The translations under genes and the position numbers were made by a program. Source: JASBYZ01 sp029983705 (GTDB lineage Bacteria > Actinomycetota > Coriobacteriia > Coriobacteriales > JAEZZM01). From it: a DNA stretch of 64,000 nucleotides. This document shows, in pieces, positions 42,748-50,515 of this stretch; within the stretch, counting starts at the first letter, position 1, and each line of letters starts with the position of its first letter. The notes beneath the pieces were generated by a model. That model did no database searches and had not been told where the DNA came from. It saw nothing but the letters and a program-made list of their open reading frames with translations. The stretch spans positions 310,001 through 374,000 of the forward strand of contig OZ221969.1 of NCBI GenBank assembly GCA_965119715.1. The letters are read 5' to 3'.

Positions 42748-44253
42748 TTATGAGCGCTCTCTAATAATTATTTTAAGCTGCTCAATGTTATCGTAAAACG
42801 TCCTATCTTCTTTCATTTTCTTCTCAATATTACCCACACCATTCATAATTGTAGTGTGGTCTCTTCCGCCAAACTTCTTTCCAATTGACGCAAATACTTC
42901 ATCGGTTAATTCTCGTGATAAATACATTGCAATCTGTCTTGGAAAGTTGATATTTTTAGTGCGTTTAGAGCCAATCATATCATCATGAGAGATTCCGTAA
43001 CGCTTTTCTACCTCTCTTTGTATGGTAGAAATTTCTATTGTTTTACGCTGAATATCAAAGGCATCATTTGCAGCTTCTGTAATATCTTCTTTAGTTAGTT
43101 GGTATCCGTTTTTATTTTTAGAGGTTGCAATTACCATAATACTAGTGAGAAACCCTTGGATTTCTCGGATATTTGACGATGAAACCTCTGCGATATATCT
43201 CAGTAGTTCTTCAGATATCTCTGCTTGATACCACGACTCACTAACAGATGTTCTTTGATAAAAGCTCTTTAAAATAGCTAGCTTCAGTTCAAAACTAGGT
43301 GGCTGAATATTTTGAGATAGACCTGATTGAAAGCGAGACGTCATTCTCTCATCCATCTTTAACTCTTTTGGAGATCTATCAGCAGAAAGTACAATTTGCT
43401 TTCCTTTTCTGATTAAATCCTCAAATGTTGCAAAGAAATATTCTTGTGATTCATTTTTAGATTCCAAAAACTGAATATCGTCTACCAGTAAAACATCTAT
43501 ATTTCTATATTGAGGCATGATTGGCTGACCTGTTTGCTTTTTCTTAGATTCAGCAAGCTCTCTAATATAGTCTTGTAAAAATTGCTCTGAGGTTACATAT
43601 AAGGTGGTCTTATCGGGATAAAATTCATTAATGTAATTTTTTATCGCCATAAGTAAATGTGTTTTACCTAAACCTGATTTTGAATATAAAAAGAAAGGGT
43701 TAAACATTCTACCTGGCATTTCAGCTACTTTTTGAGCTGAAACCATAGCAGCTGTATTTGAATCACCTGCAATAAAGGTATCAAAAGTTCTACTATCTCT
43801 TGTAACAGGGCGATGAGGTCTCTGCACAACAAGTGCCTCATATTCTTGATGACTTGGCATCACTGTTACTGCTGGTTGAGGAATGTATACTGGTTCTTGA
43901 ACACTTTCTACAACTGGTTTTATTTGAGGCTTTGCTATAGTTTGAGCTGGTGCCTCTTTATTTTGATCACTAGTAATTTGTTCATATAGTTCTGGATTAA
44001 ATTGAGCAGTAAATTCAAATTGCTCCATAGTAATTTCATGCAAACACTCTTCAATTTGCTGTTTGTAATCTCTCATAACCACGTCTGTTGGCCACTGGAG
44101 AGGAGCTACGCAAATAAAATTACTATCATCAATTGTGTAGGGTGCTAATTTATCTAACCAAGCAAGCATCTTTTGATCTTGATACTTTCTTAAAGCTACT
44201 TCTAAAACATCAGCCCAAATTAGCTTTGCACTGTTATCCATACTAATTACCAT
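42748..44253 (-). CDS. dnaA: Chromosomal replication initiator DnaA
   Basis: 501 residues. Domain I at about 1-90, a Gln/Pro-rich linker 100-160, AAA+ domain with Walker A SKSGLGKTHLLMA, Walker B VLLVDDIQFLESK, sensor region VLSADRSPKEL, and domain IV with GGRDHTTIMNGV, the DnaA-box-binding helix-turn-helix. Start ATG 44253 lies five bases after the stop of the GHKL-wHTH gene and lacks a strong ribosome site, so translation is probably coupled to it. A second ATG four codons in is possible. Confidence 0.97.
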   Translation of the reverse strand: MVISMDNSAKLIWADVLEVALRKYQDQKMLAWLDKLAPYTIDDSNFICVAPLQWPTDVVMRDYKQQIEECLHEITMEQFEFTAQFNPELYEQITSDQNKEAPAQTIAKPQIKPVVESVQEPVYIPQPAVTVMPSHQEYEALVVQRPHRPVTRDSRTFDTFIAGDSNTAAMVSAQKVAEMPGRMFNPFFLYSKSGLGKTHLLMAIKNYINEFYPDKTTLYVTSEQFLQDYIRELAESKKKQTGQPIMPQYRNIDVLLVDDIQFLESKNESQEYFFATFEDLIRKGKQIVLSADRSPKELKMDERMTSRFQSGLSQNIQPPSFELKLAILKSFYQRTSVSESWYQAEISEELLRYIAEVSSSNIREIQGFLTSIMVIATSKNKNGYQLTKEDITEAANDAFDIQRKTIEISTIQREVEKRYGISHDDMIGSKRTKNINFPRQIAMYLSRELTDEVFASIGKKFGGRDHTTIMNGVGNIEKKMKEDRTFYDNIEQLKIIIRERS

Positions 44254-44258
44254 TCAAA

Positions 44259-45092
44259 TTACTTAAGTCGTACATTTTCTAAATAAGTTTTACCTTTTTG
44301 TGTAATCACACGTTTTTTATCGCCATCTGTATCTGCTAATAAATATCCTTTTTCTTCTAAGGTTTTTAGCTGGCGATAAGCTGTTGAAACAGGAATATCT
44401 AAATAAGTATTGAGTTCTGTAGGTCCAAGCGCACCAAGTTCTAAACATAACTGCAGCACTTGCATTTCTTTAGAGTTCAATACCGGATAGTCAGGCTCTT
44501 GAACCTGCTGCTCTTCTCTACCATTAATAGTGCCTAAGCCTGCATTTTCATGAGCACAGATAGTTATAACTGTTCCACGTTTAATATTATTTTCTATCTG
44601 AAATGTTCCTCCGGAATGCTCCAGATATTGTTTAACAATTGGAAGTCCAGAACCTACTCCCCTAATATATTTTTTCATTGGCGCAGTAGCTGAGGTAACT
44701 CCAACTTTTTGTGCAAGAGAAATATCAGAAATACCAGGACCTTGGTCGGTAAATCTAATCTTATTACCTCTATCCATAATAGAGATGGTAGGTTCTATAA
44801 ATGAGGCGTGAATGAAATTTTCAACAAGCTCACGAATAACCATAAATGAAAACGATCCACCAAAGTTCTCAATAACCTTATATGTTTCAAGTTGAATCTT
44901 ATCTAAATAAGCAGAAGTCTCTTGAGCTTCTATAGTTATAATTCGAGGTGTTGATAGTAAATCATCATAAACTGCAATCCTGCATGGATATTTTGCAGCG
45001 CTGTAATTAATGTTTTCTAAATTTTCACCCTCTTTTTCAAAGTTTTCATCTTTTTCAACATGCTCTTCATTAGAGTTAAAATAATTTTTCAT
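44259..45092 (-). CDS. GHKL-type ATPase domain fused to a winged helix, upstream of dnaA
   Basis: 277 residues, function unknown. An acidic 30-residue start is followed by a histidine-kinase-like ATPase domain (about 45-180) with all nucleotide boxes: N-box ELVENFIH (88-95), G1 DQGPG (116-120), G2 GVGSGLPIVKQYL (145-157) and GGTFQIEN...GT. There is no phospho-acceptor helix. The C-terminus (203-277) is a winged helix-turn-helix like MarR/ArsR types (KEMQVLQLCLELGALGPTELNTYLDIPVSTAYRQLKTLEEKGYL). It looks like an ATP-sensing transcription factor or an anti-sigma-like partner switch. GGGGAGG precedes ATG 45092; dnaA starts five bases after its stop. Confidence 0.8.
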   Translation of the reverse strand: MKNYFNSNEEHVEKDENFEKEGENLENINYSAAKYPCRIAVYDDLLSTPRIITIEAQETSAYLDKIQLETYKVIENFGGSFSFMVIRELVENFIHASFIEPTISIMDRGNKIRFTDQGPGISDISLAQKVGVTSATAPMKKYIRGVGSGLPIVKQYLEHSGGTFQIENNIKRGTVITICAHENAGLGTINGREEQQVQEPDYPVLNSKEMQVLQLCLELGALGPTELNTYLDIPVSTAYRQLKTLEEKGYLLADTDGDKKRVITQKGKTYLENVRLK

Positions 45093-45600
45093 TCAAACCT
45101 CCCCTCTTAACATTGAATTTTCAAGTAAAAATACTTTCCACGTATCTTGTTGAAAAGTAATCATCATAAAAAGACCAGGTAGTACAAAGTTTTAATTTTA
45201 GTTTTCAATACTTTCCACTTTTAAAAATACTTATAAGCTTAAGTTTTCCAAGTTATAAACAAAGTTTTCCAGATGTGTGGAAAACAATGCGGAAAAGTAC
45301 CTTAAAAAGTAGAAAATAGCTGTTAACATTTTTCACTTAATTCCAAAATTTTTGAAAAAACACAAAATTGTGGATAAGTAAAATATAATTAAATTTGCAT
45401 AAATATATTGTTAAATGCAAAATTTACTAGAAATCAAAAGCTTTTTAGTCTTTTTATTGAATTTTCAAATTACAATTTCATGGAACTGAATCATACCATT
45501 ATTACGGTGGAAAATTTAGTACTTAGTGGATAATTTTTTGTTTTATTTATTAAGGGATATAAGATTGGCTTAATTTACGTTAGTATAAACATCGATTATA
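45093..45600. other. Chromosomal replication origin region (oriC)
   Basis: About 500 bp without genes, very AT-rich, at the point where gene direction flips from mostly minus to mostly plus. DnaA-box-like sites: TGTGGATAA 45369-45377 (perfect), TGTGGAAAA 45276-45284, AGTGGATAA 45525-45533, GGTGGAAAA 45506-45514, CTTTCCACG 45134-45142 and CTTTCCACT 45211-45219. The stretch 45378-45480 is a candidate unwinding element. The neighbours rpmH and dnaA fit the standard origin position. Confidence 0.85.
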
Positions 45601-45604
45601 TAGA

Positions 45605-45634
45605 TTGACCAACGGGATTACTACTTGATATAAT
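45605..45634 (+). promoter_or_regulatory. Promoter of the rpmH-rnpA operon
   Basis: TTGACC (45605-45610), 18-bp spacer, TATAAT (45629-45634), the best consensus promoter in the window. A small hairpin ACTGC-ATTTA-GCAGT lies in the leader (45646-45660). Confidence 0.75.
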
Positions 45635-45689
45635 TCCTAAGCTTCACTGCATTTAGCAGTTTATTGTTATTTCAGGAGGATTTTTAGAA

Positions 45690-45833
45690 ATGAAACGTAC
45701 TTATCAGCCAAATAAGCGCAAGAGAGCTAAGACTCATGGTTTCCGTGCACGTATGGCTACCAAAGGTGGACGTAAGGTATTAGCTGCTCGTCGTGCTAAG
45801 GGCCGTAAAAGATTAACTGTATCTGATAGATAG
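45690..45833 (+). CDS. rpmH: Large ribosomal subunit protein bL34
   Basis: 47 residues, very basic: MKRTYQPNKRKRAKTHGFR... then MATKGGRKVLAARRAKGRKRL. Full-length and canonical. AGGAGGA lies 12 bases upstream of the ATG. First gene right of oriC, in the usual rpmH-rnpA-yidD-yidC order. Confidence 0.98.
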   Translation: MKRTYQPNKRKRAKTHGFRARMATKGGRKVLAARRAKGRKRLTVSDR

Positions 45834-45841
45834 TTTCCGGT

Positions 45842-46174
45842 ATGGATGTTATCAAATCTAAACAAGATATTGAGAACATCTTTAAACACGGGCAATGGTA
45901 TAACCATCCATCTGTCAGTATTTTAATTAATAAAGTAGGGTCTAATCAACGCGATCAAGATACTGGTCGCGTTGCTTTCATTGCCGGTAAAAAAACTGGT
46001 AATGCTGTTGATAGAAATAGAGCTAAACGTTTGATGAGAGAAGCCGCTCGTCTTCAAGGTCTACCCTATCAACATTACGACATACTTTTAATTGCGACGA
46101 AAAGAACAAAAAATTTAACCTTAAACCAAGTAAGTGAAGCGCTGGCTAAAGTTTTATTGAGAGCTGGATTTTAA
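45842..46174 (+). CDS. rnpA: Ribonuclease P protein component
   Basis: 110 residues; helps the RNase P RNA cleave pre-tRNA 5' leaders. IKSKQDIENIFKHGQWYNHPSVSILI at the start, then the RNR motif AVDRNRAKRLMREAARL. It starts 8 bp after rpmH with no clear ribosome site of its own, implying coupling. The RNase P RNA gene is not in this window. Confidence 0.95.
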   Translation: MDVIKSKQDIENIFKHGQWYNHPSVSILINKVGSNQRDQDTGRVAFIAGKKTGNAVDRNRAKRLMREAARLQGLPYQHYDILLIATKRTKNLTLNQVSEALAKVLLRAGF

Positions 46175-46175
46175 G

Positions 46176-46385
46176 ATGAAATCGTTATTTGTATTACTTA
46201 TACGTTTTTATCAAAAATTTATATCTCCGCTTTTTCCACCTTCTTGTATTTATCGACCAACCTGCTCTCAGTATGCTATAGAAGCAATTGAGAAGTACGG
46301 AATTATTAAGGGTAGCTATTTAGCGATTAAACGGATTTTACGTTGTCATCCCTTTCATGAGGGTGGCTATGATCCAGTCCCTTAA
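46176..46385 (+). CDS. yidD: Membrane protein insertion efficiency factor YidD
   Basis: 69 residues with the family core IRFYQKFISPLFPPSCIYRPTCSQYAIEAIEKYG and RCHPFHEGGYDPVP including the conserved cysteines. Amphipathic peripheral membrane protein that assists YidC. Begins one base after the rnpA stop, with yidC following by 20 bp. Confidence 0.95.
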   Translation: MKSLFVLLIRFYQKFISPLFPPSCIYRPTCSQYAIEAIEKYGIIKGSYLAIKRILRCHPFHEGGYDPVP

Positions 46386-46405
46386 TTACATAGCCCGGAG
46401 GCAAT

Positions 46406-47152
46406 ATGTGGAGCTGGTTTCTTAACTTTATATACTCAATCATTAGCTTCTTTCAAGGATTTTTAGTTGACTGGGGTTTAGCGATTGTTGTAACTACAAT
46501 TTTAATGCGTCTATTGATGATGCCGCTTACCTTAAAGCAGCAAAAATCTATGGCAGAAATGCAAAAACTCTCTCCTAAACTCAAAGAGTTACAAGAGAGA
46601 TATGCAGATGATCCTCAACGTTTAAATGAGGAGATGCTTAAATTTTATTCTGAGAATAAATTTAATCCTGCTGGTGGTTGTCTACCACTCATTATTCAAA
46701 TGCCAATATTTATTGGATTATTCCAAGTACTAAGAACAATGGTTCCTCAAGAGGCAGGTTTCTTTAATATCTTACCTTGGCTTACACAAGCTCCAAACCA
46801 AGTTTTTGCAAGCCAAGATATTATTACCTTCCTACCTTACGGAATCTTTGTAGTGCTCTTTGGTCTTTTAACACTACTTCCAATGTTATTAAACCAACAG
46901 ACTGAAAACCAAATGAAAATCATGGCAATTGTTATGGGTGTTATGATGCTATGGTTTGGTTGGATGGCTCCTGCTGGTGTTTTACTCTTCTGGGTTGTAT
47001 CTTCTGCCTGGGGTCTTGTTCAGCAATTAATTATTAATAAGAAGACCAAGCAAGAAACTATAGCTGAAGAAGAAGCTAAGAAAGAGTTTGTTCCAGTTGA
47101 AGTTAATGTAGTAAGACGTGAAAAGAAAAAGAGACCTCGCAAAAAGAACTAA
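46406..47152 (+). CDS. yidC: Membrane protein insertase YidC/OxaI
   Basis: 248 residues of the short Gram-positive type without periplasmic domain. The first hydrophobic stretch leads into WGLAIVVTTILMRLLMMPLTLKQQKS, with the groove Arg, then a cytoplasmic hairpin SPKLKELQERYADDP. Three further transmembrane segments follow and a Lys/Arg-rich tail (RREKKKRPRKKN) that likely contacts the ribosome. CCGGAGG precedes the ATG. No N-terminal lipobox is visible, unlike SpoIIIJ. Confidence 0.95.
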   Translation: MWSWFLNFIYSIISFFQGFLVDWGLAIVVTTILMRLLMMPLTLKQQKSMAEMQKLSPKLKELQERYADDPQRLNEEMLKFYSENKFNPAGGCLPLIIQMPIFIGLFQVLRTMVPQEAGFFNILPWLTQAPNQVFASQDIITFLPYGIFVVLFGLLTLLPMLLNQQTENQMKIMAIVMGVMMLWFGWMAPAGVLLFWVVSSAWGLVQQLIINKKTKQETIAEEEAKKEFVPVEVNVVRREKKKRPRKKN

Positions 47153-47172
47153 TACATAAAGGATTGATTGTA

Positions 47173-47742
47173 ATGAATAATGATTTAGAGTTAAGTAGTA
47201 ATGAAACTCAAGACTTTTCTCGCGCGATAAATCCTGAATTAGCTCAAAAGTTTAAATCTGGCGAGGAATTAAGTGAGAGCGATATAGATTATATTGCTGA
47301 TTTAAGTGTAAATGTCTTACGTGAGCTTCTAAGTTTTTATGATGCTGAGGACTCCCCTATTGATGAATATGAGGGAGAAGAAGGCGAACTTATTTTTGAT
47401 GTTATTAATAAAGAATTAGCAGTATTAATTGGTCGTCATGGTAAGACTTTAGATGCAATTCAGCTGCTAGTAACCTCAATAATATATAACAAATTAAACT
47501 TTAAATATCCTATTGTAATTGATATAGAATCATATAAAAATCGAAAGAAACAGAAGCTCCAAGAAGTTGCTTTAGATGCTGCAGAAAAAGCTTTAGATAG
47601 AGGTAGACAAGTTAAACTCTATCCTATGAATGCTTATGAGAGACGTATTGTACATATGGTTTTACGAGCAAATCCTTCCATTAAAACTTTCTCTGAAGGT
47701 GTCGATCCAAATAGACGTATTGTTATACAGCCTAATGACTAA
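47173..47742 (+). CDS. jag: Jag/KhpB RNA-binding protein (KH and R3H domains)
   Basis: 189 residues. An acidic N-terminus replaces the usual Jag-N domain. The KH-like domain is VINKELAVLIGRHGKTLDAIQLLVTSI (about 75-105), and the R3H domain has MNAYERRIVHMVLRANPSIKTFSEG near the C-terminus. Global RNA binder that affects cell shape and division in other Gram-positives. ATG 47173 with AAAGGA nine bases upstream is favoured over TTG 47164. Confidence 0.92.
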   Translation: MNNDLELSSNETQDFSRAINPELAQKFKSGEELSESDIDYIADLSVNVLRELLSFYDAEDSPIDEYEGEEGELIFDVINKELAVLIGRHGKTLDAIQLLVTSIIYNKLNFKYPIVIDIESYKNRKKQKLQEVALDAAEKALDRGRQVKLYPMNAYERRIVHMVLRANPSIKTFSEGVDPNRRIVIQPND

Positions 47743-47777
47743 AACATCTGAAGAGTTATATTTTGTCAGGAGTGTAA

Positions 47778-48506
47778 ATGAAATCTGATTTACTTGAGAA
47801 TCAGAATGACTATTTTACAGAACTTTTAAATGAGTATGGTTTTAACTTATCTAAGGAGCAGAAATATCTGCTCCTTTATTTTTTATCTCTTGTTATAGAG
47901 AAAAATAAGGTAGTGAATTTAACTGCAATTAAATCATTTAAAGATGGTGTAGTCCTTCATCTTATAGATTCTCTTTTATTTAGCAAACTTATAGACTTAG
48001 AGAATTCTAAACTTCTATTAGATATTGGTAGTGGTGGAGGATTCCCAGCTATCCCCTTAAAAATAATTTCAGATATGGAAATCCATTCACTGGATTCAGT
48101 AAATAAAAAATTAATAGCACAAGAAGAATTTATTGGATCTTTAAACTTACAAAATTTTAAAACGATACATTCTCGTGTAGAAGATTATGCTAAAGAAAAT
48201 AAATATAGATATGATTACATCACTGCTAGAGCATTAGCACCTTTAGTAATTCTTTTTGAGTATGCTTCTCCCCTCTTAAGATTAAATGGTGAGTTAGTAG
48301 TGTCTAAAGGAGCAAAATTTAATGAAGAATTAAAAGATGCTCAAAGAGCTATGAATATTTGTGGCTTTGAGTTAAAAGAACATATTAATTATGTCTTACC
48401 TGAATACTATGGTTCTAGAGAACTGGTATCATTTAGAAAAGTAAGGAAAGAAAGTATAAATCTTCCTAGACAAGCTGGTAAAGCAAAAAGAGAACCTCTT
48501 ATTTAA
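47778..48506 (+). CDS. rsmG: 16S rRNA (guanine527-N7)-methyltransferase RsmG
   Basis: 242 residues. SAM-binding LLLDIGSGGGFPAIPLKI, then HSRVEDYA and YDYITARALAPL, the usual RsmG motifs. A terminator-like hairpin lies within codons 26-36 (47853-47886). The stop codon is immediately followed by parS and then parA, the standard rsmG-parA-parB order. Confidence 0.95.
   Translation: MKSDLLENQNDYFTELLNEYGFNLSKEQKYLLLYFLSLVIEKNKVVNLTAIKSFKDGVVLHLIDSLLFSKLIDLENSKLLLDIGSGGGFPAIPLKIISDMEIHSLDSVNKKLIAQEEFIGSLNLQNFKTIHSRVEDYAKENKYRYDYITARALAPLVILFEYASPLLRLNGELVVSKGAKFNEELKDAQRAMNICGFELKEHINYVLPEYYGSRELVSFRKVRKESINLPRQAGKAKREPLI
47853..47886 (+). terminator. Intrinsic-terminator-like hairpin inside rsmG
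   Basis: AAGGAGCAGA - AATA - TCTGCTCCTT, a perfect 10-bp stem followed by TATTTTTTAT. It lies 75 bases into the rsmG coding sequence, on the sense strand. By shape this is one of the best terminators in the window. Confidence 0.6.
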
Positions 48507-48522
48507 TGTTTCACGTGAAACA
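48507..48522. promoter_or_regulatory. parS centromere site
   Basis: TGTTTCACGTGAAACA, the exact 16-bp parS consensus palindrome, starting one base after the rsmG stop and 24 bp before parA. About 3 kb from oriC, as expected for the ParB loading site. Confidence 0.97.
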
Positions 48523-48546
48523 AATTGATGATTAATTGGAGTTACC

Positions 48547-49347
48547 TTGAATATTGAGGATGTTACGCGTAAAAACACTGATAAAGAATGTAATGTTATA
48601 TCCATTCTTAATCAAAAAGGTGGAGTTGGAAAAACTACTACCACAATAAATCTTTCCTCAGCACTTGGTGAAAAAAAGTATAAAGTACTTATTATTGATT
48701 TTGACCCACAAGGCAACTCAACTAGTGGCCTTGGTGTTGAGAAAAATGATCTTAGCAATAGCATTTACGAAGCTTTGCTCCATGATGCGGATGTAAAAGA
48801 GAGTATTATCGAAACCTCAGCTCAAAATGTATATATTATTCCTTCCACAATACAATTAGCTGGTGCTGAAATAGAGTTAGTGTCGTTAATGGCACGCGAA
48901 CAGCAGTTAAAAAGCTTAGTAGATCAAATAAAGGAATATTTTGACTATATATTTATAGACTGCCCACCATCACTAGGTTTGTTAACTATAAATGCCTTAA
49001 CTGCATCAAATGGCGTATTAATTCCTATTCAGAGTGAATATTACGCTTTAGAGGGTGTTTCTAAGTTATTAGAGTCTGTAAAAATGGTTAAATCAAAGAT
49101 AAACCCAAATTTAGAGATATTTGGGGTCTTAATGACTATGTATGACGTAAGAACTTCGCTTTCTAAACAGGTAGTCGAAGAAGTTGAAGCGTATTTTGGT
49201 AATAAAGTATTTAAAACTTACATTCCAAGGACAGTAAAACTCTCAGAAGCTCCTAGTTATGGAATACCAATAAATCAGTATGCTAAACTCAATAAAGGTG
49301 CTATTGCGTATAAAAACCTTGCTAAGGAAGTGATTAAACGTGGCTAA
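48547..49347 (+). CDS. parA: Chromosome partitioning ATPase ParA/Soj
   Basis: 266 residues. Deviant Walker A QKGGVGKTTTTINLS, Walker A' IIDFDPQGN, Walker B YIFIDCPPSLG, and PRTVKLSEAPSYGIPINQY, all typical of chromosomal ParA/Soj. Start TTG with GGAG five bases upstream. An N-terminal extension of about 15 residues precedes the P-loop strand. Overlaps parB by 8 bp. Confidence 0.96.
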   Translation: MNIEDVTRKNTDKECNVISILNQKGGVGKTTTTINLSSALGEKKYKVLIIDFDPQGNSTSGLGVEKNDLSNSIYEALLHDADVKESIIETSAQNVYIIPSTIQLAGAEIELVSLMAREQQLKSLVDQIKEYFDYIFIDCPPSLGLLTINALTASNGVLIPIQSEYYALEGVSKLLESVKMVKSKINPNLEIFGVLMTMYDVRTSLSKQVVEEVEAYFGNKVFKTYIPRTVKLSEAPSYGIPINQYAKLNKGAIAYKNLAKEVIKRG

Positions 49348-50197
49348 AAAATCTGGATTAGGTAGGGGATTAAGCTCATTAATTAGTGAGGCAGCTGCAG
49401 AATCAGGAGTGGAAGCTGCTACAAATGAACTTCCTATAGAATCAATAATTCCAAATTCTGGTCAACCACGTAAGCATTTTGATGAAGATGCTTTGCAAGA
49501 GTTAAGTGATTCAATTAAAGCTGTAGGGGTTTTACAGCCATTAATAGTAAGAGAATCTAAAGGTAAATACCAAATTATTGCAGGCGAAAGACGTTATCAA
49601 GCTGCTAAACTTGCTGGACTTGGTTCATTACCAGTTATTATTAAAGACTTAGATGAGGTTAATACCTTAAAGATTGCACTAATAGAGAATCTTCAACGTA
49701 AAGACTTAAATCCAATTGAAGAAGCTAAAGGTTTTAAAGAGCTTATACGAGCAGCTGATTTAACTCAAGAAGAGCTAGCTCAATCTGTATCTAAATCTAG
49801 ATCAGCTATAGCTAATGCATTAAGACTTTTAGATTTACCTGAAGCAGTACAAGATTACTTATATCAAGGTGAGTTAACTGCTGGCCATGCTAGAGCAATT
49901 TTAGCAGTACCAGATGATGATAAGAGAATAGCGCTTGCAAATAAGGTTGTTGAAGAAAAATTATCAGTTAGAGAGACAGAACGTCTTGCTCCATTATTTT
50001 CTGTCAATCAATCTGAAACTAGAACAAAAACAATTACTCCAAAATCTTATAAGATTGCAGCCCGTTCTCTAAAAGAGTTTTTATCTACACCTGTAAAAGT
50101 TAAAAGTGTAAGAGGTAAAAATAAAATAGAAATTGAATTTTCAGATGAAGAAGACCTTAGTAGAATTCTTGAAATTATTGAAGGAGTAGAAGATTAA
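49340..50197 (+). CDS. parB: Chromosome partitioning protein ParB
   Basis: 285 residues; CTP-dependent clamp that loads at parS. LPIESIIPNSGQPRKHFDEDALQELSDSI begins the ParB N-domain, with the CTP-site motif GERRYQAAKLAG and ENLQRKDLNPIEEA. The central helix-turn-helix is LTQEELAQSVSKSRSAIANALRLLDL, and a short C-terminal dimerisation domain follows. GTG start within the end of parA. Confidence 0.96.
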   Translation: MAKKSGLGRGLSSLISEAAAESGVEAATNELPIESIIPNSGQPRKHFDEDALQELSDSIKAVGVLQPLIVRESKGKYQIIAGERRYQAAKLAGLGSLPVIIKDLDEVNTLKIALIENLQRKDLNPIEEAKGFKELIRAADLTQEELAQSVSKSRSAIANALRLLDLPEAVQDYLYQGELTAGHARAILAVPDDDKRIALANKVVEEKLSVRETERLAPLFSVNQSETRTKTITPKSYKIAARSLKEFLSTPVKVKSVRGKNKIEIEFSDEEDLSRILEIIEGVED

Positions 50198-50198
50198 T

Positions 50199-50456
50199 AT
50201 GAAAGCAGGACAAGCATTATTAACTCTAGGTTTATTTTCTGTAGCTGCTTTTGGTGTTGCTACTGCTTATACCTTATATAAAGATGATGATCTAAGAAAC
50301 CAAACTATAGATTCAGTAAATAATTTTAAGCATGCTATAAGTGAGCTACAAGAAATAGAAGATAAACAAAGGTTAAAACAAACTCAAGAAAAGATAAATA
50401 ATGCAATTAAAAGTGAAAATTGGAAAAATGAGCAATGGACTAAATTAGGTTTTTAG
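50199..50456 (+). CDS. Small membrane-anchored coiled-coil protein, unknown
   Basis: 85 residues starting one base after the parB stop, so surely co-transcribed. One hydrophobic segment at about 6-26 (ALLTLGLFSVAAFGVATAYTLY) is followed by a charged, helical stretch that could form a coiled coil (about 40-75). It resembles YtxH-like small proteins only in layout. Family not recognised. Confidence 0.65.
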   Translation: MKAGQALLTLGLFSVAAFGVATAYTLYKDDDLRNQTIDSVNNFKHAISELQEIEDKQRLKQTQEKINNAIKSENWKNEQWTKLGF

Positions 50457-50481
50457 TCATGTATGTAAATGTCACTACCGT

Positions 50482-50515
50482 ATGCCATGATATCTTTAAG
50501 GAGGTATCATGGCAT
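50482..50515 (+). promoter_or_regulatory. Stem-loop enclosing the ribosome site and start codon of the AddB-like gene
   Basis: ATGCCATGATA (50482-50492) pairs perfectly with TATCATGGCAT (50505-50515). With three more pairs inward (TCT/AGG, one G-U) the stem is 14 bp around loop TTAAGG. AAGGAGG (50498-50504) lies in the loop and 3' arm, and the ATG at 50509 lies in the stem. It would mask translation initiation, or serve as a 22-bp operator. Confidence 0.55.
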
